From CAVVYV01 sp963818205 (GTDB lineage Bacteria > Actinomycetota > Thermoleophilia > Solirubrobacterales > 70-9), in NCBI GenBank assembly GCA_963818205.1, contig CAWFRG010000004.1, forward strand, positions 256,826 to 320,825: a DNA stretch of 64,000 nucleotides, given 5' to 3'. Position numbers and translations under genes: made by a program. Below the pieces are notes generated by a model. It was not told the origin of the DNA, did no database searches, and saw only the letters and a program-made list of their open reading frames with translations. Every line of letters starts with the position of its first letter. The first letter of the stretch is position 1. Positions 23,922-31,465 of the stretch are shown one piece after another.

Positions 23922-25982
23922 CTAGCGGAAGATCTTCTCGCGGGTGCCGAGGGAGGCGAGGATCCGCTCGGCGACGTCCTCACCGGTGAAGCCGACCTCG
24001 TCGCGGAGGATCGCCGGCTTGCCGTGCTGGACGTAGCGGTCCGGGAGACCGATCCGCATCACCCGGGCGCGCTCGTCGTCTCGCTCCGCGAAGGCGTCCT
24101 CCAGGTGCTCGAGCACCGCCGAGCCGAAGCCGCCGGGGAGGACGTTCTCCTCGACCGTCACCAGGAGCTCGTGGTCGGCGGCGAGCCTCTCGGTGAGCTC
24201 TGCGTCGAGTGGCTTCGCGAAGCGTCCATCGGCGACGGTCGGCTCGAGGCCGCGGTTACGGAGGATCTCGGCGGCGCGTAGCGCCACCTGGACGCCGTAG
24301 CCGTAGCCGAGCAGCGCCACCCGCTCGCCCGGCAGCAGGTACTCCCCCTTGCCGATCTCGATCTCCTTCGGCTCGTCCGGCATCGGAGCGCCCTCCGCGG
24401 TCCCCCGCGGATAGCGGAAGGCGATCGGGCCGTCGTCGTAGGCGAGCGCGGTGCGAAGCATGTGGACCAGCATCGCCTCGTCGCGCGGCGCCATCACCAC
24501 CACGTTCGGCAGCGGCCGGAAGTAGGAGATGTCGAAGGCGCCCTGGTGTGTGGGGCCATCGTCGCCGACGAGGCCGGCGCGGTCCATGGCGAAGACTACG
24601 TTCAGGCTCTGGAGGCAGACGTCGTGGACGAGCTGGTCGAAGGCGCGCTGGAGGAAGGTCGAGTAGATCGCGCAGACCGGCTTCGCCCCCTGAAGGGCGA
24701 GTCCGGAGGCGAACAGGACCGCGTCCTGCTCGGCGATGCCGACGTCGTAGTACTGCTCGGGCAGCGCCTCGTGGAGCTTGTTGAGGCCGGTCCCCCCCGC
24801 CATCGCCGCGGTGATCCCGATCACCCGCGGGTCTACCTTCGCCTCGGCAACCAGGGCGTCCGCGAAAACCGCCGTGTACTGGGGCGGCGCCTTCGGCGGC
24901 GGCTTCTCGAGCTTCTCGATCTTCTCGGGCGAGTCCGACTCGCGGACCGGGACCGGCTTAGATCCGGCGGCGGTATTTGTGGCCGCCGTCGTGCTGGTCT
25001 TCGGGGCGGGCTTGCCGTTGACGATCGAGCCCGGCTTCGCAGCGTGCCACTTCTCCATCCCCTCGAGACCCCCCTCCTCGGCGGGCTCGAAGCCCTTGCC
25101 CTTGACCGTTTGGATGTGAACGACGACCGGCCGGTTGGCGTCAAGGGCGCCGCTCAGAGCCCGACGCAGGGCGCCGACGTCATGGCCGTCGACGACGCCG
25201 ACATAGGCGAGGTCGAGCTCCTCGAAGAACAGCCCAGGGGCCCAGTAGGCCTTGATCGCCGCCTTCACCTCGGGGCCGAGGCGCTCGAATTGCCTTCCGA
25301 GGCCGAGGGGCAGTTGGGTGAGCCGCTCCTCGGTCTTCGACCGGGCCTCGTACAGCTTCGGCTTCAGCCGGACTCGCTGGAAGGAGCGCGAGATCGCGCC
25401 CACGTTCGGCGAGATCGACATCCCGTTGTCGTTGAGCACGATCACGATCGGGGTCTGGAGGCCGCCGGCATGGTGAAGGGCCTCGTAGGCGACCCCGCCG
25501 GTTAGCGCCCCGTCGCCGATCACCGCGACCACCTTGCCGTCCTCGCCGATCCCGTGGCGCATCGCCTCCTTCAGGCCGACGGCGTAGCCGATCGAGGTGG
25601 AGGCGTGGCCGGCGCCCATGATGTCGTGCTCGGACTCGAAGATCGAGCAGAAGGGGGCGAGCCCCTCGTACTTGCGGATCGTGTCGAGGCGGTCGCGGCG
25701 GCCGGTCAGCACCTTGTGGGGATAGGCCTGGTGGCCGACGTCCCAGAGGATCTTGTCGCGGGGCGAGTCGAGGAGGCTGTGGAGGGCGGTCGCCAGCTCG
25801 CAGGTCCCGAGGTTGGCGCCGAAATGGCCGCCGATCTCTCCGATCGTGTCGATGATCAGCTCCCGGGTCTCCTGGGCGAGCTGCTGAAGCTGGGCATCGG
25901 AGAGCTCGGCGAGGTCGTCGGGGCCGTCGATCGACTCGAGCAGGCGCTCGGGGTCGTCCGAGGGCTTGGCGTTCTTGCTCAT
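23922..25982 (-). CDS. dxs: 1-deoxy-D-xylulose-5-phosphate synthase
   Basis: The first enzyme of the MEP isoprenoid pathway; it condenses pyruvate and glyceraldehyde 3-phosphate with TPP. The 686-residue protein has GHFGANLGTCELATALHSLL, WDVGHQAYPHKVLTGRRD, the TPP motif IGDGALTGGVAYEALHHAGG with LNDNGMSISPNVGA, and the pyrimidine-domain DRAGLVGDDGPTHQGAFD. Between domains (about residues 300-365) sits a low-complexity linker (KTSTTAATNTAAGS, EKIEKLEKPPPKAP), longer than usual. Start overlaps the ispA stop as TGATG. Confidence 0.96.
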   Translation of the reverse strand: MSKNAKPSDDPERLLESIDGPDDLAELSDAQLQQLAQETRELIIDTIGEIGGHFGANLGTCELATALHSLLDSPRDKILWDVGHQAYPHKVLTGRRDRLDTIRKYEGLAPFCSIFESEHDIMGAGHASTSIGYAVGLKEAMRHGIGEDGKVVAVIGDGALTGGVAYEALHHAGGLQTPIVIVLNDNGMSISPNVGAISRSFQRVRLKPKLYEARSKTEERLTQLPLGLGRQFERLGPEVKAAIKAYWAPGLFFEELDLAYVGVVDGHDVGALRRALSGALDANRPVVVHIQTVKGKGFEPAEEGGLEGMEKWHAAKPGSIVNGKPAPKTSTTAATNTAAGSKPVPVRESDSPEKIEKLEKPPPKAPPQYTAVFADALVAEAKVDPRVIGITAAMAGGTGLNKLHEALPEQYYDVGIAEQDAVLFASGLALQGAKPVCAIYSTFLQRAFDQLVHDVCLQSLNVVFAMDRAGLVGDDGPTHQGAFDISYFRPLPNVVVMAPRDEAMLVHMLRTALAYDDGPIAFRYPRGTAEGAPMPDEPKEIEIGKGEYLLPGERVALLGYGYGVQVALRAAEILRNRGLEPTVADGRFAKPLDAELTERLAADHELLVTVEENVLPGGFGSAVLEHLEDAFAERDDERARVMRIGLPDRYVQHGKPAILRDEVGFTGEDVAERILASLGTREKIFR

Positions 25983-26887
25983 CAGGTGTGTCGGGTGTGG
26001 ATGAAGTCCGTGATCCGGGCCAGATCGTCGGATCTGGCCGCCGTCTGGGCGAGTGCCTGGCGAGCGTTGCGGTGGGACTCGGACGCCAACTCCCTGGCCC
26101 TCTCGAGGCCGAAGGCGCTCACGTAGGTGAGCTTGTCGTGTCTCTCGTCGCTACCGCTCGGCTTACCGAGCTCCTCGTCGCTTCCGGTCACGTCGAGAAT
26201 GTCGTCGACGATCTGGAACAGCACGCCGAGCTCTTCGGCGAAACGGCGGTAAGGAATTCTGTCAGTTTCGGGGACATCACCCAGCTCTAGTACGACGCCG
26301 ACGCTGGCACTGATCAGCCGCCCGGTTTTCAAGGCGTGAATCTGGCGAAGGGCCTGGGGATCGGGCGGCGGGCCCTCACCTGCTTTCTCCGGGTCGCGGA
26401 CGTCGAAGGTGGTGACGTCAACGTACTGGCCGCCGACCATCCCGCCCAGCCCGGTGGCGCTGACCAGCTCGCTGAGCGCGGTCATCACCCGCTCGGGTTC
26501 GCCCTTCTGCCGCTCGCAGAAGAGGCGCATCGCCTCGGCGAAGAGGGCGTCGCCGGCGAGGATCGCAACGTCCTCGCCGAACTTGACGTGCGAGGTCGGC
26601 ATCCCCCGGCGCAGCTCGTCGTCGTCCATCGCCGGGAGATCGTCGTGGATCAGAGAGTAGGTGTGGATCAACTCGATCGCCGCCGCCGCCGGCAGGACGC
26701 TCTCTGGGTCGAGGCCGATCGAGCGCGCGGTGGCAAGCGCCAGCACCGGCCGGGTCCGCTTGCCGCCGGCGAGGAGCGAGTAGCGCATCGCCTCCTCGAG
26801 GCCCACGGTGGTGGGAGATTCCGAGAACCGGAGCCCCTCGAGATAGGAGTCGACCAGCTCCCGGAGATCCTCGGGGTATTGGCCCAT
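25982..26887 (-). CDS. ispA: Polyprenyl (farnesyl/geranylgeranyl) diphosphate synthase
   Basis: A trans-prenyltransferase extending DMAPP with IPP. The 301-residue protein has the FARM motif IHDDLPAMDDDELRRG (DDxxxxD type, as in bacterial FPP synthases), GGKRTRPVLALATA for IPP binding, LKTGRLISAS and the SARM motif FQIVDDILDVTG. Located directly upstream of dxs with a 1-nt overlap and 8 bp downstream of xseB, in the conserved xseB-ispA-dxs order. Confidence 0.92.
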   Translation of the reverse strand: MGQYPEDLRELVDSYLEGLRFSESPTTVGLEEAMRYSLLAGGKRTRPVLALATARSIGLDPESVLPAAAAIELIHTYSLIHDDLPAMDDDELRRGMPTSHVKFGEDVAILAGDALFAEAMRLFCERQKGEPERVMTALSELVSATGLGGMVGGQYVDVTTFDVRDPEKAGEGPPPDPQALRQIHALKTGRLISASVGVVLELGDVPETDRIPYRRFAEELGVLFQIVDDILDVTGSDEELGKPSGSDERHDKLTYVSAFGLERARELASESHRNARQALAQTAARSDDLARITDFIHTRHT

Positions 26888-26895
26888 CGGGTCGA

Positions 26896-27084
26896 TCAGG
26901 CGTCGCGGGTCTCGGCGGCGGCCTGCAGCGCGCTCTCGACCGCCCGCCCTGCCTGGGAGGCGAGTTCCGACGCCTCCCGCACCAGCTCCGATGCGCGATC
27001 CTCCGGCGGCTCCGCGTCGAGCTCGTCGGCGATCTGCTCCAGCCGCGCGGTTACCGCTTCCAGATCCGGGGCGCTCCGCTCCAT
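26896..27084 (-). CDS. xseB: Exodeoxyribonuclease VII small subunit-like protein
   Basis: A 62-residue two-helix protein: MERSAPDLEAVTARLEQIAD then ELVREASELASQAGRAVESA. XseB subunits coat the large subunit XseA in exonuclease VII. Sequence similarity to typical XseB is moderate, and the call leans on size, helical pattern and position before ispA-dxs. XseA is not in this window. Start ATG 27084 is preferred over 27144 because TACCTT lies exactly 7 nt upstream. Confidence 0.6.
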   Translation of the reverse strand: MERSAPDLEAVTARLEQIADELDAEPPEDRASELVREASELASQAGRAVESALQAAAETRDA

Positions 27085-27097
27085 CCCGGCCAAGGTA
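27085..27097 (-). promoter_or_regulatory. Leaderless-type -10 box for xseB-ispA-dxs
   Basis: On the minus strand TACCTT, 7 nt, ATG. It probably drives the three-gene isoprenoid block. Confidence 0.45.
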
Positions 27098-27259
27098 GTC
27101 GATCGGGCGCGCCCACTGGTCGCTGGCCCTTTGGGTGAGCTCAATCTCCCTTTGATCCTCGGTCGCGCTGCGACCTTCCCCTAGACCCCTCGACCACGGT
27201 GGAACGTCTGTCTATAGGAACGCGGGGCGGAAGGGAATACCGACTGCCTCTCCGTACAA

Positions 27260-28036
27260 CTAATGGACCAATTCGGGTACGTCGGCGATCGAGTCCACGG
27301 TCGCGGTCGGCTCGATCCCGGAAGCTCGGACGTCCTCCTCGCGGTACTTGCCGGTCCTCACGAGGATCCCGGCGATCCCTGCGTCGAGCGCACCGCCGAC
27401 GTCGGCCTCGACGTCATCGCCGACCATCGCCGTCTGGCCCGCGCTCACCCCGAGGTCGGCGAGCGCGAGCTTGAAGAACGCCGGCGAGGGCTTCCCCATC
27501 ACCTCGGCCTCGCGACCGAGGGCGTACTCGAGGGCGGCGACGAATGGGCCGGCATCGAGCGAGAGCCCATCGGCGGTCTCCCAGTAGCGGTTCTTCTGGA
27601 GGGCGATCAGATCGGCCCCATCCATCAACTGGCGGAAGGCCCGGTTGAGCACCGCGTAGTCCCAGCGATCGCCGAGATCGCCGATGATCACGGCGTCGAT
27701 CCGGCTCCCGGACTCCTCGAGACCCTCGAGGTCCTCGCGGAGCTCATCGAGAACCACGAGAGAAACGGAGTCGTAGCCCGCCTCCTCGCACCGCCGCCGG
27801 GCGAGGGTCGCCGGGGTCAGCAGCTCGGACGGATCTGCCTCGATCCCGAGGCGATCGAGCCGCTCCAGGATCGAGCGTCGCGGGCGCATCGTCGTGTTGG
27901 TGACCAGGCGGATCGGAAACCCGGCCTCGCGCAGCTGCTCGAGCGCCTCCGCCGCGCCGGGGACCGCCTCGTCCTCGACGTAGATCACCCCGCTGAGGTC
28001 GAGGAGAAGCGCCTCGACTCCGTCGAGCACCCTCAC
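27260..28036 (-). CDS. HAD-IIA phosphatase, LHPP-like
   Basis: About 258 residues. Motif I reads LLLDLSGVIYVEDEAVPGA, with Ser where most HADs have the second Asp. This D-x-S-G form, together with IRLVTNTTMRPRRS, is typical of the LHPP (phospholysine/phosphohistidine/pyrophosphate phosphatase) subgroup of HAD-IIA. Later motifs VMGKPSPAFFKLALADLG and AMVGDDVEADVGGALDAG supply the Lys and acidic residues. Start GTG 28036 (or 28030). It lies 55 bp from nusB on the same strand. Substrate in vivo unknown. Confidence 0.8.
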   Translation of the reverse strand: MRVLDGVEALLLDLSGVIYVEDEAVPGAAEALEQLREAGFPIRLVTNTTMRPRRSILERLDRLGIEADPSELLTPATLARRRCEEAGYDSVSLVVLDELREDLEGLEESGSRIDAVIIGDLGDRWDYAVLNRAFRQLMDGADLIALQKNRYWETADGLSLDAGPFVAALEYALGREAEVMGKPSPAFFKLALADLGVSAGQTAMVGDDVEADVGGALDAGIAGILVRTGKYREEDVRASGIEPTATVDSIADVPELVH

Positions 28037-28091
28037 GATTCGATCGCGCCCGACTCGGCTCGCGCCAAGCGCTCGCCTCGCGGGCGCTCGC

Positions 28092-28463
28092 TCACGCCGG
28101 GTTCCCGACGGCAGCGCCGAGGATGCCGTTGACGAAACCGGGCGCCTCGGCCCCGCAGTACTCCTTGGCCAGCTCGATCGCCTCGTCGATCGCGACCTCG
28201 ACCGGGACGTCCTCGCGATGGAGGGCTTCATAGAGGGCGACCCGCATGATGTTTCGCTCGAGCGGGGCGATCCGCTCCAGGGACCAGCCCTGCGCGTGAC
28301 GCGCGATCAGCCCGTCGAGCTCCTCGCGGTTGGCCTCAACGCCCTCGGCGAGCTCCCGGGTGAACGGCTTCGCCCCCTCGAGCAGCTCCTCGAGCGGCCT
28401 GCCGGTGACCTCGTGCTGATAGCCGGCGAAGACGGCATCCCTTCTCTGGTCCGAGCGGAGCAT
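28092..28463 (-). CDS. nusB: Transcription antitermination factor NusB
   Basis: A 123-residue all-helical protein that binds boxA RNA with NusE (S10). Seen: RRDAVFAGYQHEVTGRPLEE, the core WSLERIAPLERNIMRVALYE, and DVPVEVAIDEAIELAKEY followed by the family ending FVNGILGAAV. Start ATG 28463 with TAGCCT 7 nt upstream. It is downstream of efp, separated by a tandem 59-bp repeat. Confidence 0.92.
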   Translation of the reverse strand: MLRSDQRRDAVFAGYQHEVTGRPLEELLEGAKPFTRELAEGVEANREELDGLIARHAQGWSLERIAPLERNIMRVALYEALHREDVPVEVAIDEAIELAKEYCGAEAPGFVNGILGAAVGNPA

Positions 28464-28476
28464 CGACCCAAGGCTA
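28464..28476 (-). promoter_or_regulatory. Leaderless-type -10 box for nusB
   Basis: On the minus strand TAGCCT, 7 nt, ATG. Same hexamer and spacing as fpg. Confidence 0.5.
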
Positions 28477-28478
28477 GA

Positions 28479-28596
28479 TCAGGCGGGGGAGCTACCTGGA
28501 GGGACGATCGATCCGGCGGGACCCGGGTCGCGCCCCCGTCAGGCGGGGCGCTACCTGCAGAGCACGATCGATCCGGCGGGACCCGGGTCGCGCCCC
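28479..28596 (-). repeat. Tandem pair of a 59-bp intergenic repeat
   Basis: Copy 1 (28479-28537) and copy 2 (28539-28596) share TCAGGCGGGG, GCTACCTG and the run CGATCGATCCGGCGGGACCC plus GGGTCGCGCCCC, with a few differences. A partial third copy is at 2990-3030. The pair fills the efp-nusB gap and ends exactly at the efp stop. Confidence 0.75.
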
Positions 28597-29157
28597 TAGG
28601 CGCGGGAGACGTACTCGCCGGTGCGGGTGTCGACCCGGACGCGTTCGCCCTCGTTGATGAACAGCGGCACCTGCACCACCACCCCGGTCTCCAGGGTGGC
28701 GGGCTTCGAGCCGCCCCCCGACGCGGTGTCGCCCTTGAGGCCGGGATCGGTCTGGGTCACCGCCAGCTCGACCGCGCTGGGCGGCTGTGCTCCGGTCGGG
28801 CGCTCGTCGACGAAGAGCAGGTCGAGGTCGGAGTTGGGCGGCACCCACTGGCAGCGCCTCCCCCACCACGGCCTTCGGGATCTCGGTCTGCTCGTAGCTC
28901 GAGTTGTCCATGAAGACGGCGTTGTCCCCGGACTCGTAGAGGAACTGCATCTTCTTCGTCTCCGTCCGGACCGGGCGGAACTTCTCGCCGGCCTTGAATG
29001 TCTTGTCGATCACCGCGCCGTCCTCGACCCGCTTCAGCTTCGAGCGGACGAAGGCGCCGCCCTTGCCGGGCTTCACGTGCTGGAACTCGACGATCCGGAA
29101 GACCTTGCCGTCGACCTCGATGTGGGTGCCGTTCTTGAACTGGTTCGTTGAGATCAC
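28596..29157 (-). CDS. efp: Translation elongation factor P, frame broken once
   Basis: Relieves ribosome stalling at polyproline. N-terminal KOW-like domain: MISTNQFKNGTHIEVDGKVF and FQHVKPGKGGAFVRSKLK; the Lys in PGKGGA is the usual modification-loop position. It continues through MQFLYESGDNAVFMDNSSYE. A change near 28850 separates VVGEALP from PPNSDLDLLFVDERPTGAQP. The S1-like C-terminus ends VPLFINEGERVRVDTRTGEY. GTG start 29157 behind TAGCCT and 8 nt. The indel is likely a sequence error since EF-P is normally single-copy, but see the partial copy at 29863. Confidence 0.88.
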
Positions 29158-29171
29158 GGTCGGGAAGGCTA
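29158..29171 (-). promoter_or_regulatory. Leaderless-type -10 box for efp
   Basis: On the minus strand TAGCCT, 8 nt, GTG. Confidence 0.4.
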
Positions 29172-29318
29172 GCCGCCCCGACGCATCGTGCTTGAGCTTC
29201 CTGCCATCCGTTCCTAAAGCCGGCTCTCATCGACGTCTCACGGTCATCCCATTCGCCCTCCCCAGAGTGGGGCGCGCAATCGAAACCCCGAGTCCGCGAG
29301 GACGAAAGGAGAATAGGA

Positions 29319-29651
29319 ATGACCCGCAACAAGAAGATCATCGCCGTGGCCGCCTGCGTGGCGGCCCTAGGCGGCGGCGGCGCCGCGGTCGCGAGCGCCA
29401 CCGGCGCCGTCGGCGAGGGGAACGAGAAGCCGATCAACGGCCCCGCGCTGGAGCGGGCGAGTACCGCGGCGCTGGCCCATACCGGCCAGGGCGCGGTCTC
29501 CGACACCGAGGTTGGCGACGAGGAGAGCTACTACGAGGTCGAGGTCACCCTCGACAACGGTAGCCAGACCGACGTCCAACTCGACCGCGACTTCAACGTC
29601 GTGGGCAGCGAGACCGACCAGGGCGGCGAGGACGAGAAGGGTGGCAAGTAG
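29319..29651 (+). CDS. Secreted PepSY-like small protein
   Basis: A 110-residue exported protein. MTRNKKIIAVAACVAALGGG with an Ala/Gly-rich core forms a signal peptide, cut near VASATG. The mature part ERASTAALAHTGQGAVSDTE through EESYYEVEVTLDNGSQTDVQ and LDRDFNVVG fits one PepSY repeat (A..HTG.G.V...E......YEV.V...G....V.LD..F.VV). Its tail is acidic and Gly-rich. Start ATG 29319 with AAAGGAG upstream. Possible role: protease inhibition or envelope binding, inferred from the domain. Confidence 0.75.
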   Translation: MTRNKKIIAVAACVAALGGGGAAVASATGAVGEGNEKPINGPALERASTAALAHTGQGAVSDTEVGDEESYYEVEVTLDNGSQTDVQLDRDFNVVGSETDQGGEDEKGGK

Positions 29652-29679
29652 CCCCGCTCACCATCGCACCCCAGCGGCT

Positions 29680-29710
29680 GACGAGGGCCCGCCGGCGGCG
29701 GGCCCTCGTC
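29680..29710 (+). terminator. Hairpin after the PepSY gene
   Basis: GACGAGGGCCCGCC, loop GGC, GGCGGGCCCTCGTC makes a perfect long stem 28 bp after the PepSY stop, followed by GTTG. Likely Rho-independent-type terminator with a weak U tract. Confidence 0.6.
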
Positions 29711-29862
29711 GTTGAAGCCCGGCCCAGGCACTAGCCCTCAACTCATACCGCAGCTTCACCATTCCGGTCTCGAACACCGTCGTTCCCAGCAAACTGCATC
29801 TCGCCGCGGGAAGCCGGCGGTCGAAGATCGGCTTGCCTACGCCCAGTACAACCGTGGCGGCA

Positions 29863-30055
29863 GTGGACCGGGCGGAACTTCTCGCCCGCCTTGAAGGTCT
29901 TGGCGATCACCGCGCCGTCCTCGACCCTCTTCAGCTTCGAGCGGACGAAGGCACCGCCCTTGACCGGGCTTCACGTGCTGGAACTCGACGATCCGGAAGA
30001 CCTTGCCGTCGACCTCGATGTGGGTGCCGTTCTTGAATTGGTTCGTGCTTATCAA
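29863..30055 (-). pseudogene. Partial duplicate of efp (5' third only)
   Basis: About 190 bp closely match the 5' end of efp at 28968-29157, in the same orientation: TTG start, ISTNQFKNGTHIEVDGKVFR, EFQHVKPG, then after a 1-base insertion KLKRVEDGAVI and TFKAGEKFRPV. Similarity stops at about codon 63 and the rest of EF-P is absent. The copy keeps its own TAAATT box 8 nt before the TTG. The two copies flank the PepSY gene. Either a truncated paralogue or the product of a local duplication. Confidence 0.75.
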
Positions 30056-30069
30056 GTCGGATCAATTTA
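30056..30069 (-). promoter_or_regulatory. TAnnnT box before the efp fragment
   Basis: On the minus strand TAAATT, 8 nt, TTG. It differs in sequence from the efp box (TAGCCT) but has the same spacing. Confidence 0.3.
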
Positions 30070-30282
30070 GCCGTCGCGGTCGCCCGCTTCGATCTCGGAG
30101 AGTGCTCGGCGGAGATCGGAGCCGACGAGCCATCTGCCGGCCAACACGTGCTTCCGGGCTCGCCGCCCGGATAAGTCGCGCGCCGCCTCGAGTACGCGCT
30201 CAGGCGGCGCGGATGTCTGATCACTTACGCGAGCCTCCTGCACAGGATCATCCAGGCGCGAAGCAGGCGCTCCCAGCTCCAA
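30067..30282 (-). CDS. Hypothetical small protein, weak
   Basis: An open frame of up to 71 codons ending QTSAPPERVLEAARDLSGRR, then HVLAGRWLVGSDLRRALSEI and EAGDRDG, with a protein-like composition. Only the ATG at 30282 provides a standard start; an AGGAGG at about 30233 lies inside the frame without a matching start. The stop TAA forms part of the TAAATT box of the efp fragment. It could be the remnant of a gene once upstream of efp. Confidence 0.3.
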   Translation of the reverse strand: MELGAPASRLDDPVQEARVSDQTSAPPERVLEAARDLSGRRARKHVLAGRWLVGSDLRRALSEIEAGDRDG

Positions 30283-30335
30283 AGCACGGCGCTCCGAGCT
30301 CGGATCGCGGGCAACCGTGCTTCAATCGAGCCAGA

Positions 30336-31394
30336 GTGACCCCGCGCGGCACTGATTGGAGCCTGGCGCTTCTGGTGTCGCTGCTGTTCGCCACCGGGCT
30401 GCTCACCTGGTTCAGCGGCGGCGAAGGAAGCGCCTGGGTATTCGCCGCCCACGGCATCGCCGGTGGTGCGCTGGCGATCCTCGTCGGCTGGAAGTTGCGG
30501 CGCGTCGGCAGGCGGGTGCTCACCCCGAGCAGCTGGGACCGCCGTGTCAGCGCGGGGCTGGCGGTGCTGGCGCTGGTGACGCTGACCCTGCTCTCGGGCT
30601 GGGTCTGGAGTGCCTTCGGGGGTGTCGATCTCGCCGGCTACACCCTGATCGCCTGGCACACGCTGCTCGGGGCGCTGCTCACCCTTGCCGTAGCCGTGCA
30701 TCTCGGGTTCCGCGCCAAGCGTCCCCGGCGCCGCGACATTGCCGGCCGCCGCCAGCTCTTCGAGGCCGCCGCGATCGGCATCGGGGGCGTGATTGCTTGG
30801 CGCGTGCAGCGCCCGCTGTCTGCGGCGCTCGGACTTCCCAGCGCCGACCGTCGCTTCACCGGCTCCTATGAAGCCGACTCGTTCGCCGCCAACGCGTTTC
30901 CGACCACCTCCTGGGTCGCCGACGACCCCAAGCCGCTCGACTCCCGCTCCTACCGGCTGGCGGTCGAGGGCGAGGTCGCGCGGCCACTCTCACTGCGGCT
31001 CGAGGAGCTCGACGGCGACGACGAGCTCGTCGCGACGCTCGACTGCACCGGGGGCTTCTACTCCGAGCAGCGCTGGCGCGGAGTCAGGCTTGGCCCGCTG
31101 ATCGACCGTGCCAGGGCGGTTCCCGACGCACAACACATACGGGTCGTCTCCATTACCGGGTATCGATGGAGCTTCTCGCTCGCCGACGCCCGCGAGATGC
31201 TGCTCGCGACCAGGGTCGGCGGCGAGCCACTGTCCCACGGGCACGGGGCGCCGGCGCGATTGGTTGCCCCCGGGCGGCGCGGCTTCCAGTGGGTGAAGTG
31301 GGTTACCCGCCTGGAGTTGCGCTCGGAGCCCGATCCCGGCGCATTCCCCTCGACGATCCTCAGTAGCTTCAGCGCCGCCGGCCGGGGCGCATAG
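30336..31394 (+). CDS. Membrane-anchored sulfite-oxidase-type molybdopterin protein
   Basis: A 352-residue two-part protein. The N-terminal half has four to five TM helices with His in FAAHGIAGGALAIL, TLIAWHTLLGALL and VAVHLGF, a pattern like b-type haem membrane subunits. After a basic loop and another hydrophobic segment (residues ~150-165) comes an Oxidored-molyb domain (SYRLAVEGEVARPLSLRLEE) with the molybdenum-ligand Cys in ATLDCTGGFYSEQRW and the C-terminal GAPARLVAPGRRGFQWVKWV. It may couple substrate reduction or oxidation to the membrane, resembling MsrP/MsrQ fused. Start GTG 30336; no ribosome binding site. Confidence 0.75.
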   Translation: MTPRGTDWSLALLVSLLFATGLLTWFSGGEGSAWVFAAHGIAGGALAILVGWKLRRVGRRVLTPSSWDRRVSAGLAVLALVTLTLLSGWVWSAFGGVDLAGYTLIAWHTLLGALLTLAVAVHLGFRAKRPRRRDIAGRRQLFEAAAIGIGGVIAWRVQRPLSAALGLPSADRRFTGSYEADSFAANAFPTTSWVADDPKPLDSRSYRLAVEGEVARPLSLRLEELDGDDELVATLDCTGGFYSEQRWRGVRLGPLIDRARAVPDAQHIRVVSITGYRWSFSLADAREMLLATRVGGEPLSHGHGAPARLVAPGRRGFQWVKWVTRLELRSEPDPGAFPSTILSSFSAAGRGA

Positions 31395-31465
31395 GCTCGC
31401 CTGGTCGGGCCCCCGGCGCGGCCGGAGTTTCGGCTATGCAGGTCCGGCGTGGGACGATTCGGTCC

